Below, one piece after another: positions 9,468 through 18,247 of a stretch of DNA of 64,000 nt (positions are counted from its first letter, which is position 1; each line of letters starts with the position of its first letter). This DNA is from Maricurvus nonylphenolicus (lineage in GTDB: Bacteria > Pseudomonadota > Gammaproteobacteria > Pseudomonadales > Cellvibrionaceae). The position numbers and the translations under genes were made by a program. Under the pieces are notes generated by a model. That model made no database searches. It had not been told where the DNA came from and saw nothing but the letters and a program-made list of their open reading frames with translations. The stretch spans positions 434,001-498,000 of the forward strand of contig NZ_AP031498.1 in NCBI RefSeq assembly GCF_042854845.1. Reading direction: 5' to 3'.

Positions 9468-9507
9468 CTGGCCACTAAAGCCCTATTACTTATCTTGGGC
9501 GAGGCCC

Positions 9508-9513
9508 TATAAT
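9508..9513 (+). promoter_or_regulatory. Candidate -10 box for the thioesterase gene
   Basis: A perfect TATAAT lies 31 bases before the ATG at 9544. A weak TTACTT (9486-9491) sits 16 bases upstream as a possible -35. Confidence 0.3.
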
Positions 9514-9543
9514 CGGATATTTTGATGTACAGGGTTTAAAGGT

Positions 9544-10368
9544 ATGGCCTTTTTTGATCAGGATTTAACGGTTTCCAGCTCGGCAGAAAATGGCGAGCTG
9601 AGTTTTCCTTCAGCAGATCGCTGGTGTTGGGCAGGGGTGCCTAATGGTGGTTTTTTACTGTCTATGGCGGCCAAGGCTATGGCAAATCAATTGCCCCATA
9701 AGGATCCGGTCTCTGTATCGGCGACCTTCGTCAGCCGTACCGAATTAGCACCGGTACAAGCTAACGTTGAGCTGCTGGGGCAAAGTAAAAACCTTAGCCA
9801 GGCTAGTGTGCAACTTGTGCAAGAAGGACAAGTCCGGGTTCAGGCAATGGGCGTATTTGCTGATTTGGCTAGCCGTAAAGGCGTGGATTTTTGTGATGTG
9901 GCGATGCCGAATATTCCCTCCCCTGAAGGCTGTAATCGGGTGACCTACCCACAGAGCACCTTCCCGGATAACGTTGATATTTTGCTAACCCCGGCGTCTG
10001 AGCGGGCAGGTGATAATGCCGATGGCAAAGAGGCCGTTGTCGAAGGCTGGATAAAGTTCAGTGATGATCGCGATCCTGATTTGCTGGCGTTACTGACCTT
10101 TGCCGACAGTTTTCCGCGGGCAATGGAAATGGTGGTGGGTACTCAGGGTTGGATTCCTACCTTGGACTACCAGGTACAGTGCTTTGCCAAACCGGCCCCA
10201 GGTTATATTGCCTGTCGATTTACCACCAAACGCATGAGTCTGGGGCTATTGGAGGAAACCGGTGAGCTGTGGGATAGCGAGGGAACCCTGGTCGCGGTAT
10301 GTCGCCAATCGGCTTCAGTACGCTTTAACGAGCAGGAAGAAGCCCGCGTTTGCGCCCTGATGGGGTAG
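9544..10368 (+). CDS. Acyl-CoA thioesterase-like protein (double hotdog)
   Basis: 274 residues, no signal peptide. The N-terminal segment WCWAGVPNGGFLLSMAAKAM and VSATFVSRTELAPVQANVELL match the first hotdog of the 4HBT_3/TesB-like family. A second half (about 150-270), with FADSFPRAMEMV and a closing strand region, gives the usual double-hotdog length. Members hydrolyse acyl-CoA thioesters to free acid and CoA in the cytosol. It sits between an oxygenase and an acyl-CoA ligase; the ligase runs the opposite reaction and appears to have its own promoter region. The chain-length range is not deducible. Confidence 0.75.
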   Translation: MAFFDQDLTVSSSAENGELSFPSADRWCWAGVPNGGFLLSMAAKAMANQLPHKDPVSVSATFVSRTELAPVQANVELLGQSKNLSQASVQLVQEGQVRVQAMGVFADLASRKGVDFCDVAMPNIPSPEGCNRVTYPQSTFPDNVDILLTPASERAGDNADGKEAVVEGWIKFSDDRDPDLLALLTFADSFPRAMEMVVGTQGWIPTLDYQVQCFAKPAPGYIACRFTTKRMSLGLLEETGELWDSEGTLVAVCRQSASVRFNEQEEARVCALMG

Positions 10369-10497
10369 TCGCCATCTGCCACAGGGCCTATGCCAATCTT
10401 TATATTTCTTTACGCCATAGGTAATGGAAAAAGCCGGCCATCAGTGATGTTATTTCCTCTAGGCTTTCTAATGCTCGCTATAAATATTAAAAGGCGG

Positions 10498-10511
10498 TGA
10501 CCGGTCGGTCA
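10498..10511. promoter_or_regulatory. Inverted repeat TGACCG-GT-CGGTCA, candidate TetR-family operator
   Basis: A perfect 6-2-6 inverted repeat lies about 95 bases before the acyl-CoA ligase start, next to an AT-rich TATAAA (10479-10484). Repeats of this GACCGGTCGGTC type are common targets of TetR-family repressors, including those governing fatty-acid and efflux genes. No TetR gene is in the window. Confidence 0.4.
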
Positions 10512-10605
10512 TACGCAGTGAAGCAAATAATAAAGAAAGCCATCGCGAGAGTTACAGAGAACCACAACCCTAAGTGACTTGTAACAACCAATTAGAGAGA
10601 GATCG

Positions 10606-12240
10606 ATGGAATACACACTGCCGCTGGCTCAAATGCAGCGTAATGTCGCCCTGCACCCCAATAAAGTCTGGTTGCACCAACCAGTTAATGGAAACTGGCA
10701 AACCTATACCTGGGCGGAGGCGGATAATCATGCCCGCCGCATAGCCCAGGGATTACTGTCCAATGGCTTGGTAGCTGGCGATAAGGTCGCCATTATTGCC
10801 AAGAATTCGGCCGAATGGTTTATTGCCGACCTTGCCATCATGATGACCGGCATGATCAGCGTACCCATCTATTCAACCGCAGGTGAAGAAACCATTCGCC
10901 ATGTCTTAAGCCACAGTGAAGCCAAGGCCATTTTTGTTGGCAAACTGGACAGTACTGATGCTATTCAAAAGGCGATGCCCGATGACCTTCTCAGTATTGG
11001 TTTTCCCTATCCAACGCTGCCTTGTAAGGTTCGCTGGCAGGATTGGTTAAATGACTACTCGCCGGTAGATTCAGTGCATGAATTCTCTGGTGAGGATATT
11101 TTCTCGCTGGTATATACCTCGGGTAGTACCGGTTTGCCGAAGGGGGTTGTATTAACCCAAAACAATGTGGCGGCCTCTGCGAAGGCGGCAGCCGATTTAC
11201 CGGGCGCTGCGGAAAATGAGCGCGTTATGTCCTACCTGCCACTGGCCCATATCACTGAGCGTTGCTGTGTAGAATTACCGTCCTTGTACCGCGCCGGTGA
11301 TGTGTATTTTGTCGATTCACTGGATACCTTCATTGACGATGTGCGTTATGCACGCCCCACCAACTTTATTTCTGTGCCGCGTTTATGGACCAAGTTTCAA
11401 TCACAAATCCTGGCACAAATTCCCAACAAAAAATTACAGCTGCTGCTTAAAATTCCTTTTGTGGGCAAGGCCGTTGCGAAAAAAATTCGTACCGGTTTGG
11501 GGTTGGATCAAGCACTGCGTTTTGGTTCCGGCAGTGCGCCCATCTCGCCAGATGTTCTGCGTTGGTTCCACGGTATCGGTGTGAAAATCGGTGAGGGCTG
11601 GGGGATGACCGAAACTTCCGGTTTATCCTGTGGTAACACGCCATTTAATTTTGATCACCTTGGAACTATTGGTACGCCACAGGCATGTGTTGAAATGACC
11701 TTGTCTGATGAGGGCGAAGTATTGATTCGTGGTGATGCTGTATTCAAGGAATACTACAAAAACCCTGAAGCCACCGCCGAAGCCTTTGTCGATGGCTGGT
11801 TTAGAACCGGTGATCGTGCCGAACACCGCGCCGATGGCTCCTGGAAAATTATTGGCCGCGTAAAAGAGCAATTTAAAACCGGTAAAGGTAAATATGTTGC
11901 GCCCGTGCCAATCGAAAGTAGCCTGGGCCGCAATGCCGACATCGAGCAGGTATGTGTGATGGGCATTGGTCGCAAGCAGCCTATTGCTCTGGTGGTGTTG
12001 GGTGAAAGTGCCAAGGGTGACCGCGACAAATTAAGCCAGGAGTTGGAAGCAACTATGGCGGAAGTAAATCGCGATCTGGAATCCCATCAGGTACTCGACC
12101 ATATAATCGTTACTGAAGAGCCGTGGAGTATCGAGAATGGTCTGCTGACGCCAACGCTAAAGCTGAAGCGCGATCAGTTGGAAGAGCGTTATGGTCACTT
12201 CCTGACAGCACCTTTGCAAGGCAAGGTTGTTTGGGAGTAA
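10606..12240 (+). CDS. Long-chain acyl-CoA synthetase (AMP-forming)
   Basis: 544 residues, ANL superfamily. The phosphate-binding loop is YTSGSTGLPKGVVLT (about 169-183), followed by the adenylation motifs GEGWGMTETSG and GWFRTGD. The C-terminal subdomain contains GRVKEQFKTGKGKYVAP. It activates a carboxylic acid to acyl-AMP and then acyl-CoA. The overall pattern is that of the FACS/AAE-type long-chain ligases rather than of acetyl- or benzoyl-CoA ligases. GAGAGAG precedes the ATG. A strong terminator follows the gene, and a TetR-like operator precedes it. The exact substrate is not known. Confidence 0.85.
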   Translation: MEYTLPLAQMQRNVALHPNKVWLHQPVNGNWQTYTWAEADNHARRIAQGLLSNGLVAGDKVAIIAKNSAEWFIADLAIMMTGMISVPIYSTAGEETIRHVLSHSEAKAIFVGKLDSTDAIQKAMPDDLLSIGFPYPTLPCKVRWQDWLNDYSPVDSVHEFSGEDIFSLVYTSGSTGLPKGVVLTQNNVAASAKAAADLPGAAENERVMSYLPLAHITERCCVELPSLYRAGDVYFVDSLDTFIDDVRYARPTNFISVPRLWTKFQSQILAQIPNKKLQLLLKIPFVGKAVAKKIRTGLGLDQALRFGSGSAPISPDVLRWFHGIGVKIGEGWGMTETSGLSCGNTPFNFDHLGTIGTPQACVEMTLSDEGEVLIRGDAVFKEYYKNPEATAEAFVDGWFRTGDRAEHRADGSWKIIGRVKEQFKTGKGKYVAPVPIESSLGRNADIEQVCVMGIGRKQPIALVVLGESAKGDRDKLSQELEATMAEVNRDLESHQVLDHIIVTEEPWSIENGLLTPTLKLKRDQLEERYGHFLTAPLQGKVVWE

Positions 12241-12270
12241 GAAGGTAAAACCTATTCCTGACAAAGAATA

Positions 12271-12302
12271 AAAGCCTTACCTTCACGGGTAAGGCTTTTT
12301 TC
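12271..12302 (+). terminator. Intrinsic terminator of the acyl-CoA synthetase gene
   Basis: An 11-bp perfect stem, AAAGCCTTACC (12271-12281) with GGTAAGGCTTT (12288-12298), six-base loop, followed by a T run. Confidence 0.9.
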
Positions 12303-12319
12303 GTTTGGTTCTACACTCG

Positions 12320-12392
12320 CAGGGTGAAAAGCTGCGCGATAATTTTACCCGCCAGGGTAAAAATTCACCCGGATTATAATTTCTTTCACCTG
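12320..12392. repeat. Cluster of short repeats in both orientations upstream of the 162-residue gene
   Basis: AGGGTGAAAA, TTTTACCC (12343-12350), GGGTAAAA (12355-12362), TTCACCC and TTTCACC lie within about 70 bases. TTTTACCC-GCCA-GGGTAAAA is a perfect 8-bp inverted repeat. A TATAAT lies at 12375-12380 inside the cluster. It looks like a regulated promoter region. Confidence 0.4.
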
Positions 12393-12488
12393 AAATAACG
12401 TTTATTTGTCATGTGGTTAATCTTATTGGCTATGGCGTAGTGCTTGCTTAATACGCACTGATACTATGGCAAATAGGAGGGCCTAATA

Positions 12489-12977
12489 ATGCCTTACACA
12501 CCAGAACAAGTTTACAAACCCGAGAACCTGAAATTTGCAACTGCTGGCGGTAAATTTCATAAAGGCCCGCGAAAGGGGGAGGTGAGAGCACCGACCCTGT
12601 ACTTTCGCACTAACCACGGTTCAGGGCGTTTAAGACAGGAGCATGATAAGGGCCCTAAAGTGCAGGAGATTCGCAAGCATACCTCCCACGCATTTTTCAA
12701 AACCAAGCAAGGCGCCATAGATTTTCATGAAGAGCTGAAAACAACCCCAAACCTGACCCGTGATTTATTCAGGGAAATTCGTACCAGGCACGGCGCAACG
12801 AACAGGCCTTTCCAGGATGCCTTTCATCAGGAGAGTACCTTTACTGGTCACGGAGGTGATAGTCCTATTGCTAAGCGTGGCCTGCACCGAAGTGGTGGTC
12901 AGGTAGTTGTTGGCGATAAGCTTGAAGCGTTGCGGGGGCAAACCACAGCGATTGCAAACCGTATGGGGATTGGTTAA
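12489..12977 (+). CDS. Unrecognised basic protein of 162 residues
   Basis: I do not recognise the family. The frame opens at an ATG preceded by AGGAGGG at about nine bases and closes just before a strong terminator, so it looks like a real monocistronic gene. The product is rich in Lys, Arg, His and Gly, with short HG-containing segments such as RTNHGSG, RTRHGAT and FTGHGGD. It has no signal peptide, membrane segment or cysteine. The composition suggests nucleic-acid binding or a phage-like structural origin, but that is speculation. It converges on ssrA and shares a bidirectional terminator with it. Confidence 0.65.
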   Translation: MPYTPEQVYKPENLKFATAGGKFHKGPRKGEVRAPTLYFRTNHGSGRLRQEHDKGPKVQEIRKHTSHAFFKTKQGAIDFHEELKTTPNLTRDLFREIRTRHGATNRPFQDAFHQESTFTGHGGDSPIAKRGLHRSGGQVVVGDKLEALRGQTTAIANRMGIG

Positions 12978-12991
12978 CAATAGATAAAACA

Positions 12992-13024
12992 AAAAAGCCC
13001 AACTCGCAAAAGTTGGGCTTTTTG
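12992..13024. terminator. Bidirectional intrinsic terminator between the 162-residue gene and ssrA
   Basis: AAAAAGCCCAACT (12992-13004) pairs perfectly with AGTTGGGCTTTTT (13011-13023). T runs on both strands allow termination of both converging units. Confidence 0.9.
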
Positions 13025-13027
13025 ATT

Positions 13028-13417
13028 TGGTGGAGCCGGGGGGATTTGAACCCCCGTCCGCAAGCACTCCGCCTAAGGCTCTACATGCTTAGATCCGCCT
13101 ATTGGTTTAGCGCATTACAGCCCAGCGGGCAGGACGTAAATTGCGATTCCGGTAAAAAGTTTAGTCGCGCCACCCCGAACATGTTTTGCGACGATCCTGT
13201 TCTATATGACAGTCAGTAGCGCGGTACAGGCACCTTGCTAAGGACCGCTAGGGGCGAACCCCTAGGAGGTGTGCAAAAAGCTACTTACGCAGCTAGAGCA
13301 GCACCGTAGTTGTCATCATTGGCAACTAATAAAATGCAGCTTTGGATTTACGTGATTCGCTACCCTCACGACATGCACCATAGGTTTTGTCACCGACGTC
13401 GAATCCTAATCGGCCCC
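13028..13417 (-). ncRNA. ssrA: Transfer-messenger RNA
   Basis: On the minus strand the 5' end is GGGGCCGATTAGGATTCGAC at 13417 and the 3' end is a T-arm and acceptor closing in GGCTCCACCA at 13028. The tag ORF (13285-13323, minus) reads ANDDNYGAALAA and then TAA, with GCC as the resume codon. tmRNA rescues ribosomes stalled on broken messages and tags the product for proteolysis. Its partner smpB is 103 bases away on the same strand. The length of about 390 nt is normal for one-piece tmRNA. The tag is two residues longer than the common ten-residue ANDxNYALAA form. Confidence 0.97.
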
Positions 13418-13455
13418 ATAAACCCCTTCCTCCGAGCAGAAGGAAGCAGGCCTCT

Positions 13456-13483
13456 ATTGTAACCCAGTCTTCATCCGGGTGAA
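13456..13483 (-). promoter_or_regulatory. Candidate sigma-70 promoter for ssrA
   Basis: Read on the minus strand: TTCACC (13483-13478), 16 bases, TACAAT (13461-13456). The 5' leader of about 40 bases before the mature end would be removed by RNase P. Confidence 0.45.
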
Positions 13484-13520
13484 ATGGGCGTTGGGGTGGG
13501 AGTGGCTAATGCCTTGAGAA

Positions 13521-14000
13521 TTAAACGCTCTTTTGGAACAGACGCTGCTTCTGGCGGCTCCAGTCGCGATCTTTCTCTGCTTCGCGCTTGTCGTGCATCT
13601 TCTTACCTTTGGCCAGGCAGATTTCACACTTCACCAAATGCTGTTTCCAGTAAAGGGCTGTGCACACGGCAGTGTAGTCTTTTTGATCAACGGCCTGTTG
13701 TAGCTTGGCGATTTCCTTGCGGTGCAGTAGCAGCTTGCGCGGGCGGTTGGGTTCGGTGACAAAGTGGGTCGAGGCACAGGGTAAAGGCTGAATCTGTGCG
13801 TTCAGTAACCAGGCTTCACCATTTTTGAAGAACACATAGGTGTCGACTATCTGCACTTTACCTTCGCGCAAGCTTTTTACTTCCCAGCCTTTCAGGGACA
13901 GGCCCGCCTCGTACTTATCCGTTAAGTGATAGTCAAAGCGTGCTTTTTTGTTCTGGGCGATGGTATTGCTACCGGTTTTTTTCTTTTGCTTCTTGGCCAT
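13521..14000 (-). CDS. smpB: SsrA-binding protein SmpB
   Basis: 159 residues, the usual length. It opens with a lysine-rich N-terminus, then IAQNKKARFDYHLTDKYEAGLSLKGWEVKSLR (two adjoining conserved segments), RPRKLLLHRKEI and the basic C-terminal tail KKMHDKREAEKDRDWSRQ. The tail folds into the empty mRNA channel during trans-translation. The protein binds the tRNA-like domain of tmRNA, encoded directly downstream on the same strand. The gene begins 42 bases from the end of the neighbouring transporter gene on the same strand. Confidence 0.97.
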   Translation of the reverse strand: MAKKQKKKTGSNTIAQNKKARFDYHLTDKYEAGLSLKGWEVKSLREGKVQIVDTYVFFKNGEAWLLNAQIQPLPCASTHFVTEPNRPRKLLLHRKEIAKLQQAVDQKDYTAVCTALYWKQHLVKCEICLAKGKKMHDKREAEKDRDWSRQKQRLFQKSV

Positions 14001-14042
14001 GGCGCGGATTATAGCGGTATCTCAATAGAAAGCCTAAATGAA

Positions 14043-15392
14043 TTATCCCATTAGGCTTTGAACAAATGTCGCCAGGATAAGCACTGGGCACACAAAGCGG
14101 ACATAAAATGGCCAAATTTTCCAAAACAGGGTGGATTCAACATTGGGGTCCCCCTTTTTAATTTCTTCCAGCAGGTTATCTCTGTGCCATATCCAGCCAA
14201 CAAATATACACAGCAGGGCGCCAAGCAAAGGTTGACTATAAACCGTAGTCAGTGTGACAACGGCATCAAATAACTGGTCAAAGTTCAGCAGGATCAGTGT
14301 ACTGATGGCAGCGATCACAATACCAATCAGTATGGTGGCTTTTGGTCGTGAAATGCCATATTTCTCGGTAGTTAGGGCTACGGGTACCTCCAGCATTGAA
14401 ATTGAAGAGGTAACAGAGGCGATGCTCATCAGCAGGAAGAAGGCCAGGGCGACCAAGAGGCCAATTACCCCTTCCATGGAATGGAAGAGTGTGGGCAGTA
14501 CCTGGAAGATCAGTTGCGGGCCTGCAACCAAGCTACCGTCTTCATTAAAGATTACGGCACCGTAGGCTTGAGCTACATACATGGCTGGAACGATCAAAAG
14601 CCCTGCGATAAAGGCGATTCCAGAATCAACAACCGTCACCATAACGCCTAAGCGAGGCAGGTTGGACTCTCGGCTCAGGTAGGAGCCATAAATCAGCATG
14701 GTGCCTACCCCGAGTGAGAGGGAAAAGAAGGCTTGGCCAAGGGCATTTAATATCAGGCTGGGGTCTATTCGGTCAAAGTCTGGTAGCAGGTATACCTTCA
14801 AGCCCTCTTGGGCTTCCGGCTGGCGCAGCACATAGATGATAAGCAGTACCAGCAAGGCCAATAAGACAGGCATTAATCGGGTAGACCACTTCTCAATGCC
14901 GTTGGTAATACCCTGGCTAATAATCCATACCGTCAGCGCCATAAAGGCAATCATGGCTGTCAAATTCCGTGACAGGCTGGAGTCGGTCAGCCATTGGCTG
15001 ATCTCTGCTTGGCCCAACAGCTTGGCAATGGGGTCGAGAAAGAAGGCCAACATCCAGCCTGCAACAATGGCATAGAAACTCAGGATAAGGCTGGCAACCA
15101 CTACGCCATAAAGGCCTACGCCGGTGCCCAATGCGCGGGTTCTGGGGCCGTTTGAGATGAGCTGCAGTGCGGTAACAGCATTGGCACAAGCGTGTCGGCC
15201 AATGATGAGTTCAGCCATAAGCGCGGGATAGGCCAAGCAGAACGCCATCACAAAATAAACCAGCACAAAGGCTGCGCCACCATTACTGGCTGTTTGGGTG
15301 GGGAACCCCCAGATATTACCAAGGCCGATGGCAGAGCCTGCTGCCGCCATAATAAATCCGGTTTTGGAGGAAAACTGTTCTCTGGAGGCCAT
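14043..15392 (-). CDS. Sodium-dependent symporter of the SNF family (first copy)
   Basis: 449 residues with about 11-12 hydrophobic segments. The N-terminal signature GSAIGLGNIWGFPTQTASNGG lies in the unwound TM1 region that binds Na+ and substrate in LeuT-type (neurotransmitter:sodium symporter) proteins. It imports an amino acid or related amine across the inner membrane. It is oriented away from the TonB receptor gene at 15654, and a second, different member of the family follows that receptor. Substrate is unknown. Confidence 0.88.
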   Translation of the reverse strand: MASREQFSSKTGFIMAAAGSAIGLGNIWGFPTQTASNGGAAFVLVYFVMAFCLAYPALMAELIIGRHACANAVTALQLISNGPRTRALGTGVGLYGVVVASLILSFYAIVAGWMLAFFLDPIAKLLGQAEISQWLTDSSLSRNLTAMIAFMALTVWIISQGITNGIEKWSTRLMPVLLALLVLLIIYVLRQPEAQEGLKVYLLPDFDRIDPSLILNALGQAFFSLSLGVGTMLIYGSYLSRESNLPRLGVMVTVVDSGIAFIAGLLIVPAMYVAQAYGAVIFNEDGSLVAGPQLIFQVLPTLFHSMEGVIGLLVALAFFLLMSIASVTSSISMLEVPVALTTEKYGISRPKATILIGIVIAAISTLILLNFDQLFDAVVTLTTVYSQPLLGALLCIFVGWIWHRDNLLEEIKKGDPNVESTLFWKIWPFYVRFVCPVLILATFVQSLMG

Positions 15393-15643
15393 TAATTAAA
15401 TGCTCTTGTTATGTTGTGGTGCCATGACCAGAAGGTTCTGGGCTTAAAGCGGGTTATTGTGCGTGCAGCGCAGGCGCTGGTGCAAGCATCTGTTACCTGC
15501 ATTTGCCATATATTGTGGCTGTACAAAAAATGAGCAGAAACGCTCGGGATGGTCTATATAGATTATTTCAGCCGAACACTTTCGGCGCATCCTCATAACC
15601 AGCGCCAATATATTAAATGTGTATTGGTGGCAGACAATCCAAT

Positions 15644-15649
15644 AGGAGG
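15644..15649 (+). promoter_or_regulatory. Perfect AGGAGG ribosome binding site fixing the receptor start
   Basis: AGGAGG four bases before the ATG at 15654. The longer frame opening at 15549 would put extra residues before a clear signal peptide. Confidence 0.75.
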
Positions 15650-15653
15650 CACT

Positions 15654-18062
15654 ATGCCAAGTCTGCAAGTATGCAACAAGACTCCATCCTTTCCCCTGGC
15701 TTTTCTCCCGGTATGTATCAGCGCACTGACGGCTAGTGAGTTGATGGCTCAAAACGCTTCCGAAGGTCGCGAGTTCGAGATTGAAGAAATTATTGTTACC
15801 GCGACCAAGCGAGAGTCGACCATCCAGGATTTACCCTTTTCCATCAACGCCCAGACACAGGATGATATACAGCGTACAGGTGCGAGTAATCTGGAAGATT
15901 TATCGCGCAATGTCGCTGGTCTGGCCATTCAGAATTTAGGGCCTGGCCAGAGCCAAGTCGCTATTCGCGGGGTTTCTGCAGGCCAAATTGTGCGCGATCA
16001 GCCGGGTGTAAAAGAGCAGGTGGGCATTTATCTGGATGAAAGCGTAATTTCCCTGTCGCTGTTTACTCCGGACCTGGATTTATTTGACTTAAATCGGGTA
16101 GAGACGCTTCGCGGCCCTCAAGGGACCCTGTTCGGTTCTGGTTCTATGGGCGGGACCATTCGTTACATAACCAATCAACCCAAGCTGGATGAGCAGGAGG
16201 CAACCGTTGAGGCGAATCTGCACACGGTAACGGATGGCAAAGAGGGTGGGCACCTTAAAGGTATGGCCAACATTCCGCTGGCAGACGGCAAGGCGGCGCT
16301 ACGAGTTGTGGCTTACACCACGGAATATGCTGGCTTTATTGATGCCTTGGGGGAAGGTGGCGCTAAAGATGATGATGTCAATGACGGTAATCGTACAGGT
16401 GGGCGTGTGACCTTGACCTGGGAACCAACCGATAACCTGACAATAACACCGCGGATTGTGTTTCAGGAAATCGACATGGAGGGTTTTAACCGCGAAGAGA
16501 TATTTAACATTTATGCTAATCCTTACACCACGACCCGCCCGGCAATCGATTTGGATGAGCGTGAGCAATACCTCTTAGTGGATGAAAGTTTTGAGGATGA
16601 GACGCTTATTGCTGACATAGTGGTGAGCTGGGGGCTAGAGCCTTTTGATGTTACGTTTGTGGGTAGCTATACCGATCGTGAAATTGAAGTCGGCCGAGAT
16701 GCCAGCGCTTTAACGGGCAGTATTTCCTTCGATGAAGGCTATCCTGATGCCGGTATTTTATTACCGTCCAACTTGGTTGATACGACAGATCTGGAACAAT
16801 ATACCGCCGAGCTTCGCTTGAGTTCCAACGATACTGGAGACCTGCAATGGTTAGCCGGTGTGTTTTGGGCCGACACCGAGCGTGAATACAGTCAGCGTTT
16901 GCCCACACCCGGTTATGATGCCGTTACCGATGCGACGTTGGGGGCTGGAACCTCTGCTGGTGCGGCAAATGGTTTTGGTTCCGACTCGCCCTACAATGCC
17001 GATATTCCCTACGACCTTGAACAATTCGCAGTCTTTGGTGAGGTGACTTACGATCTAACAGAGCGCCTGCATCTCACGCTGGGAGCAAGGTGGTACGACT
17101 ATGAAGAGGAGCGGAGTTTTACCAGTGGCGGTATCTTTTCCAATGGCGACAATCAAACGGATAAAACTGACTCCGATGGCGTAACACCTCGAGTGATGGC
17201 CAGTTATGATCTGAATGAAGAGGTTGTTATCAATGCTCAGGCCTCTAAAGGGTTTCGCTTGGGGGGCGTGAATGATCCGCTCAATGCTGGATTATGTGAT
17301 CCTGCGGATTTATCCACGTTTGGTGGTTTCCAGGCTTACGATGACGAAACCATGTGGAACTACGAGCTGGGGTTTAAGGCAAATTGGAGTCGGGTAACTT
17401 TAAACGCTGCGGTATTTTACTCCGATATTGAAGATCTTCAGGTAACGCTTGATGCCGGTTCCTGCTCCTCTCGAATTTCTTTTAATGTTCCAGACTCGCA
17501 CACGGCAGGTATTGAATTTGAACTGGGTGGTTACCTGTTTGATGGTATGTATGTCTCGTTTGCAGGCAGCATTCTCGAGGCAGAGTTTGATTCAACTGTG
17601 AGAGATTCAAGTGGCAACGTTGTTGGTGGTGTTGAGGACGGTAACCGATTGGCGTCTGTGCCCGATGAGCAGTTTGCCCTGGCTGCGACTTACACGTTTG
17701 CGCAGCCGCTGTTGGGTTCTTCAGAAACCTATCTATCCGGTTCGCTGCAATATGTGGGTGATCGCATCACCCAGCCGGGAGACCAGGTATCTGGGGCAGG
17801 TAATTTTACCTCTGGCATTACCTTTGGTGGTGCTGCTGGAACTGAAGTCACCAGTGTGGATTTGGAGTTGGATTCATATGAGACGCTCAATATAAGCGGT
17901 GGCCTGGTTTATGATGAGTGGGAGGCCATGGTGTATATCAACAATGTCACTGACGAAAATGTTGAGTTGTCTTTCGATCGTGAGCGAGGAGGTCGGGCGC
18001 GATTGGCCTATCGCACCAACCAGCCTCGAACCATTGGGGTTACCTTTAGAAAGAGCTTCTAA
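15654..18062 (+). CDS. TonB-dependent outer-membrane receptor (second)
   Basis: 802 residues from the ATG preceded by AGGAGG. A signal peptide (about 1-33, ending near ELMAQ) is followed by a TonB box region EEIIVTATKRE. The plug contains DLPFSINAQTQDDI, VAIRGVSAGQ, LDLFDLNRVETLRGPQGTLFGSGSMGGTIRYITNQP, written here as adjoining motifs. The long barrel closes with IGVTFRKSF, ending in Phe as outer-membrane barrels do. It belongs to the large CirA/FecA-like receptor group abundant in marine gammaproteobacteria. Two SNF symporters flank it, so import of an amino-acid-like or small nitrogenous ligand is plausible. A strong terminator follows. Confidence 0.88.
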   Translation: MPSLQVCNKTPSFPLAFLPVCISALTASELMAQNASEGREFEIEEIIVTATKRESTIQDLPFSINAQTQDDIQRTGASNLEDLSRNVAGLAIQNLGPGQSQVAIRGVSAGQIVRDQPGVKEQVGIYLDESVISLSLFTPDLDLFDLNRVETLRGPQGTLFGSGSMGGTIRYITNQPKLDEQEATVEANLHTVTDGKEGGHLKGMANIPLADGKAALRVVAYTTEYAGFIDALGEGGAKDDDVNDGNRTGGRVTLTWEPTDNLTITPRIVFQEIDMEGFNREEIFNIYANPYTTTRPAIDLDEREQYLLVDESFEDETLIADIVVSWGLEPFDVTFVGSYTDREIEVGRDASALTGSISFDEGYPDAGILLPSNLVDTTDLEQYTAELRLSSNDTGDLQWLAGVFWADTEREYSQRLPTPGYDAVTDATLGAGTSAGAANGFGSDSPYNADIPYDLEQFAVFGEVTYDLTERLHLTLGARWYDYEEERSFTSGGIFSNGDNQTDKTDSDGVTPRVMASYDLNEEVVINAQASKGFRLGGVNDPLNAGLCDPADLSTFGGFQAYDDETMWNYELGFKANWSRVTLNAAVFYSDIEDLQVTLDAGSCSSRISFNVPDSHTAGIEFELGGYLFDGMYVSFAGSILEAEFDSTVRDSSGNVVGGVEDGNRLASVPDEQFALAATYTFAQPLLGSSETYLSGSLQYVGDRITQPGDQVSGAGNFTSGITFGGAAGTEVTSVDLELDSYETLNISGGLVYDEWEAMVYINNVTDENVELSFDRERGGRARLAYRTNQPRTIGVTFRKSF

Positions 18063-18072
18063 TCTTTCCACC

Positions 18073-18108
18073 AAAATGCCCGTATCTCTGATGCGGGCAT
18101 TTTCCTTT
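18073..18108 (+). terminator. Intrinsic terminator after the second TonB receptor
   Basis: AAAATGCCCG (18073-18082) pairs perfectly with CGGGCATTTT (18094-18103), followed by a T-rich stretch. Confidence 0.85.
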
Positions 18109-18247
18109 TGGGGGCTAACAGATACCGATCTTGGGATAAAAACTACCGGCAGTGCTACCGGCTATAGAAATCACGCCCTTATCATCGATACAATGCTTTT
18201 ATTAGAACAATAACCTATTACAAACAGAACCTTGGGATTGGGGAACT

